The position numbers and the translations under genes are program-made. A stretch of 64,000 nucleotides of DNA. Origin: Acidimicrobiaceae bacterium. GTDB lineage: Bacteria; Actinomycetota; Acidimicrobiia; Acidimicrobiales; Ilumatobacteraceae. Shown piece after piece: positions 61,882-64,000 of this stretch. Positions within the stretch are counted from its first letter, which is position 1; each line of letters starts with the position of its first letter. The notes beneath the pieces were generated by a model that saw only the letters and a list, made by a program, of their open reading frames with translations, was not told the origin of the DNA and made no database searches. The stretch is taken from assembly GCA_947450115.1 (NCBI GenBank), contig CANFUE010000013.1:1-64000 (forward strand), written 5' to 3'.

Positions 61882-63032
61882 GCAATCTCGACATGACCGA
61901 AGCCGTCAAGATGTTGGCCATTGAAAAAGGCATCAGCGTCGACGCACTCTTACAAGTACTTGTTGAGGCATTGGCCTCGGCATACAAAAAGCGCCCTGGC
62001 GCTGCCGATGAAGTCATCGTAGAAATCAACCCCGACAACCTCGACATGCGCTTCACGGCCTATGACCTCGACGACGACGGCAACTGGATCAACGAACGTG
62101 ACGACACGCCAAAGAAAGATGAACTCGGTCGCATTGCTGCGGTTACTTTCCGCCAGGTCATGAGCCAGCGCATCCGCGAGGCAGAGCGCGATCGTAAATT
62201 CGAAGAGTATGCAAACCGTGAAGGCGACATTGTTACGGGCATCATTCAGCAAATCGACAAGCGCTACACCCTGCTCGACTTGGGCAAAGTGGAAGCATTG
62301 TTGCCACAAGCCGAGCAAGTGCCCTATGAGAAGCCAGAGCCAAATGGCCGCGTCAAGGCATACATCGTGGAAGTGCGTAAAACAGCAAAAGGCCCACAAA
62401 TTGTGGTGAGCCGCACACATCCAGGTCTCATCAAGCGCCTTTTTGAACTTGAAGTTCCTGAAATTGCCGATGGCGTTGTGGAAATCAAGGCTTGTTCGCG
62501 CGAACCAGGTCACCGTACAAAAATCGCCGTGTGGTCAAATGACCATAACGTCGACCCTGTTGGCGCTTGCGTTGGTGCCCGTGGTGGGCGCGTGCGCATG
62601 GTGGTCAACGAATTGCGCGGAGAAAAAATCGACATCGTTCCGTACAGCGAAGATCTTGCAGACTTCGTTGCAAAAGCATTGTCGCCTGCCAAAGTCACCG
62701 AAGTGCGCATCAGCGCCGACGGTACTCAAGCCGATGTCATTGTTCCCGATTTCCAATTGTCACTTGCCATCGGTAAAGAAGGACAAAATGCTCGTCTTGC
62801 TGCTCGCCTCACCGGTTTGCGCATCGACATCAAGAGTGAAAATCAAGCAGCTGCTGAAGCATCTGGTGAATCACCAAACACCACAAGCGATTCTGGTTTT
62901 GCTGAAGGCAAATGGACCCAAAACGATGCCACTGGCGAAATGGAATGGCACGCAGCCGATGGTTCGGTCATGAGTGAAAAAGAATGGGCCGGTGGCGGCA
63001 CCCCTGTTGCAACAAATGAGGTTGCCGAATAG
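61878..63032 (+). CDS. nusA: Transcription termination/antitermination protein NusA
   Basis: RNA-polymerase-binding factor. The 384-residue protein has an N-terminal polymerase-binding domain, an S1 domain ([22 protein letters not shown]) and two KH domains ([26 protein letters not shown] and [20 protein letters not shown]). As in other actinobacteria the acidic repeats are absent. The last 60 residues carry an unusual Trp-rich tail, EGKWTQND...[11 protein letters not shown]...EKEWAGG. It overlaps rimP by ATGA and ylxR by one base. Confidence 0.96.
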   Translation: MSNLDMTEAVKMLAIEKGISVDALLQVLVEALASAYKKRPGAADEVIVEINPDNLDMRFTAYDLDDDGNWINERDDTPKKDELGRIAAVTFRQVMSQRIREAERDRKFEEYANREGDIVTGIIQQIDKRYTLLDLGKVEALLPQAEQVPYEKPEPNGRVKAYIVEVRKTAKGPQIVVSRTHPGLIKRLFELEVPEIADGVVEIKACSREPGHRTKIAVWSNDHNVDPVGACVGARGGRVRMVVNELRGEKIDIVPYSEDLADFVAKALSPAKVTEVRISADGTQADVIVPDFQLSLAIGKEGQNARLAARLTGLRIDIKSENQAAAEASGESPNTTSDSGFAEGKWTQNDATGEMEWHAADGSVMSEKEWAGGGTPVATNEVAE

Positions 63033-63307
63033 TGACATTGACATTGCATCGCCCTACACGAATGTGTGTTGGTTGTCGTCGTCGCTTCGACGACGGCTCT
63101 CTGATGCGTCTTGTTGTATCGAATCACGCTGTTTACGTTTCACCAACGTCATCAGGAAGGGGAGCATGGCTTTGTGCTCACAACGAGAGTTGTGCAGAAA
63201 AAGCTGTCTCCCAAGGCGCTTTACGTCGCTCACTACGTAAAGAAATCACGATTACCGCATCGGACCTTATGACCCTGATGCGCTCCTCCATGGAAATGAA
63301 AGGCTGA
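63032..63307 (+). CDS. ylxR: YlxR family (DUF448) RNA-binding protein
   Basis: A 91-residue protein with the signature RPTRMCVGCRRRFDDGSLMRLV and the GRGAWLC segment. YlxR proteins bind RNA, and in some species affect RNase P or transcription. The GTG overlaps the nusA stop by one base. The order nusA-ylxR-infB is conserved across bacteria. Confidence 0.93.
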   Translation: MTLTLHRPTRMCVGCRRRFDDGSLMRLVVSNHAVYVSPTSSGRGAWLCAHNESCAEKAVSQGALRRSLRKEITITASDLMTLMRSSMEMKG

Positions 63308-63314
63308 ATTTACA

Positions 63315-64000
63315 TTGGCTAAGAATCTGCGCGTCCACGAGCTCGCTAAAGAACTCGGTCTTACCAATAAGGAAGCTGTCGACCTATGTCTCAATATGGG
63401 TATCGACATCAAGGGGCATTCATCATCCATTATCGAGGCGCAAGCCGACCGTGTGCGTCGTCGTGCTGAACGCGATGGTCTTGTTCGCGATGAACAACCT
63501 GAAGAAGTCAAGCCTGTCAAAAAAGCTGCAGTAAAAAAAGTTGCGGCAAAAAAAGAAGGCGTTGCAGAAGGCGACGAGCCAAAGCCAGCGAAGAAAGCTG
63601 CTGCGAAAAAAGCACCAGCAAAGAAAGCTGCTGCGAAAAAAGTCGAAGAAGAAGCACCTGTTGTTGTCGAAGCACCTGCACCCGTTGTAGAAGTCGCTGC
63701 TCCCGCTCCAGTCGTTGAAGCTCCTGCACCTGCACCTGCACCTGCACCCGTTGCTGCTCCGGCACCAGTTGTTGAAGTTGCTGCACCAGTTGCACCTGTT
63801 GTTGAAACACCATCTGCTGCGCCTGCGCCAGCTGCTGAAGCACCAAGCGACACTGCGTCACGCGGTTTCATTTCTAGTGCACGCCCAACGCCTCCCGTTG
63901 CAGCACGACCCATTTCGCCCGATGGTGCACCTCTTGCAGCGCGCGCTCCTGGTTCATTGCCACCAGGTATGCCGCCAGGTATGCCACCACGTGTAGGTGG
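63315..64000 (+). CDS. infB: Translation initiation factor IF-2, N-terminal part (3' end outside window)
   Basis: The first 228 residues of IF-2. It begins AKNLRVHELAKELGLTNKEAVDLC, the IF2_N domain, then a Lys/Ala-rich stretch (KKAAAKKAPAKKAAAKK), a long Pro-Ala-Val linker and a Gly-Met-Pro-rich segment where the window ends. The likely start is TTG at 63315, seven bases after ylxR; no ATG or GTG is in a suitable place. The GTPase domain lies beyond the window. This N-terminal linker is long in actinobacteria. Confidence 0.95.
   Translation, partial: MAKNLRVHELAKELGLTNKEAVDLCLNMGIDIKGHSSSIIEAQADRVRRRAERDGLVRDEQPEEVKPVKKAAVKKVAAKKEGVAEGDEPKPAKKAAAKKAPAKKAAAKKVEEEAPVVVEAPAPVVEVAAPAPVVEAPAPAPAPAPVAAPAPVVEVAAPVAPVVETPSAAPAPAAEAPSDTASRGFISSARPTPPVAARPISPDGAPLAARAPGSLPPGMPPGMPPRVG
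63591..63642 (+). repeat. 22-bp direct repeat in the infB linker
   Basis: AAGAAAGCTGCTGCGAAAAA plus AG occurs at 63591-63612 and again at 63621-63642, a 30-base period. It encodes the repeated KKAAAKK block of the IF-2 linker and could vary in copy number between strains. Confidence 0.85.
63723..63746 (+). repeat. (CCTGCA)4 hexanucleotide repeat in infB
   Basis: Four exact copies of CCTGCA in frame encode (Pro-Ala)4 in the IF-2 linker. Being a multiple of three, slippage would change length without shifting frame. Confidence 0.9.

Noticed and set aside
63233-63913. A 226-codon antisense frame with Gly/Ala/Thr repeats opposite infB
   Set aside because: It is the mirror image of the Lys/Pro/Ala-rich IF-2 linker; the low complexity comes from the + strand coding sequence.

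Overview
The window reads as an ordinary chromosomal stretch of a free-living actinobacterium of intermediate GC. The most likely placement is class Acidimicrobiia or a similar streamlined aquatic lineage; this is inferred from gene content and order, not from a marker tree. Three blocks keep the order known from Mycobacterium and Streptomyces chromosomes: manB-ahcY-comF-secA with prfB-ftsE-ftsX; mec-cysM-murI-rph-rdgB; and yifB-dprA-xerC-whiG-(M23)-rpsB-tsf-pyrH-frr-cdsA-dxr-rip1-ispG followed by proS and rimP-nusA-ylxR-infB. GTG and TTG starts and 1-4 base stop/start overlaps are common. Genes are packed on both strands and no intergenic gap exceeds 300 bases. There is no CRISPR array, transposase or prophage.

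Region 1 (1-12 kb): the C-terminal part of a large membrane protein, phosphomannomutase, a Trm112-like protein, adenosylhomocysteinase with a structured 5' leader, a YczE-type membrane protein, ComF, SecA, release factor 2, FtsE-FtsX and a small lipoprotein.

Region 2 (12-31 kb) is the accessory part: two crotonases (one is MenB), a truncated haemoglobin, an RNA 2'-O-methyltransferase, a kynurenine formamidase-kynureninase pair, a double-repeat SWEET-like transporter, a sirohaem nitrite/sulfite reductase, a PAP2 phosphatase, DinB and VOC proteins, a 52-residue zinc ribbon, a VIT1-type iron transporter, a PEP-utilizing mobile-domain protein beside a luciferase-like oxidoreductase, and a D-2-hydroxyacid dehydrogenase. 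It ends with smpB next to tmRNA (ssrA).

Region 3 (30.5-43.3 kb): an IclR regulator diverges from an SsuABC-type ABC transporter whose promoter carries a perfect palindrome over its -10 box. A Mec-like JAMM protease and a cysteine synthase follow, without the CysO sulfur carrier normally between them. Then come murI, rph, rdgB, a D-threonine aldolase-like enzyme, a tRNA with a UAG anticodon but class I architecture, two tandem PLP enzymes and a beta-carbonic anhydrase.

Region 4 (43.3-64 kb) is the housekeeping core: ClpP, YifB, DprA, XerC, a WhiG/FliA-type sigma factor, a degenerate M23 protein, rpsB-tsf-pyrH-frr-cdsA, the isoprenoid and site-2 protease cluster dxr-rip1-ispG, a nucleoside phosphorylase, manA and proS on the opposite strand, and rimP-nusA-ylxR-infB, which begins downstream of a leader containing an intrinsic terminator. 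infB runs off the end of the window.

I saw no self-contained novel defence or mobile system. The most promising unexplained signals are the ahcY leader RNA, the class I UAG tRNA, the operator-promoter overlap at the sulfur-type ABC operon, the missing CysO, the two-repeat SWEET protein, and the terminator in the rimP-nusA leader.
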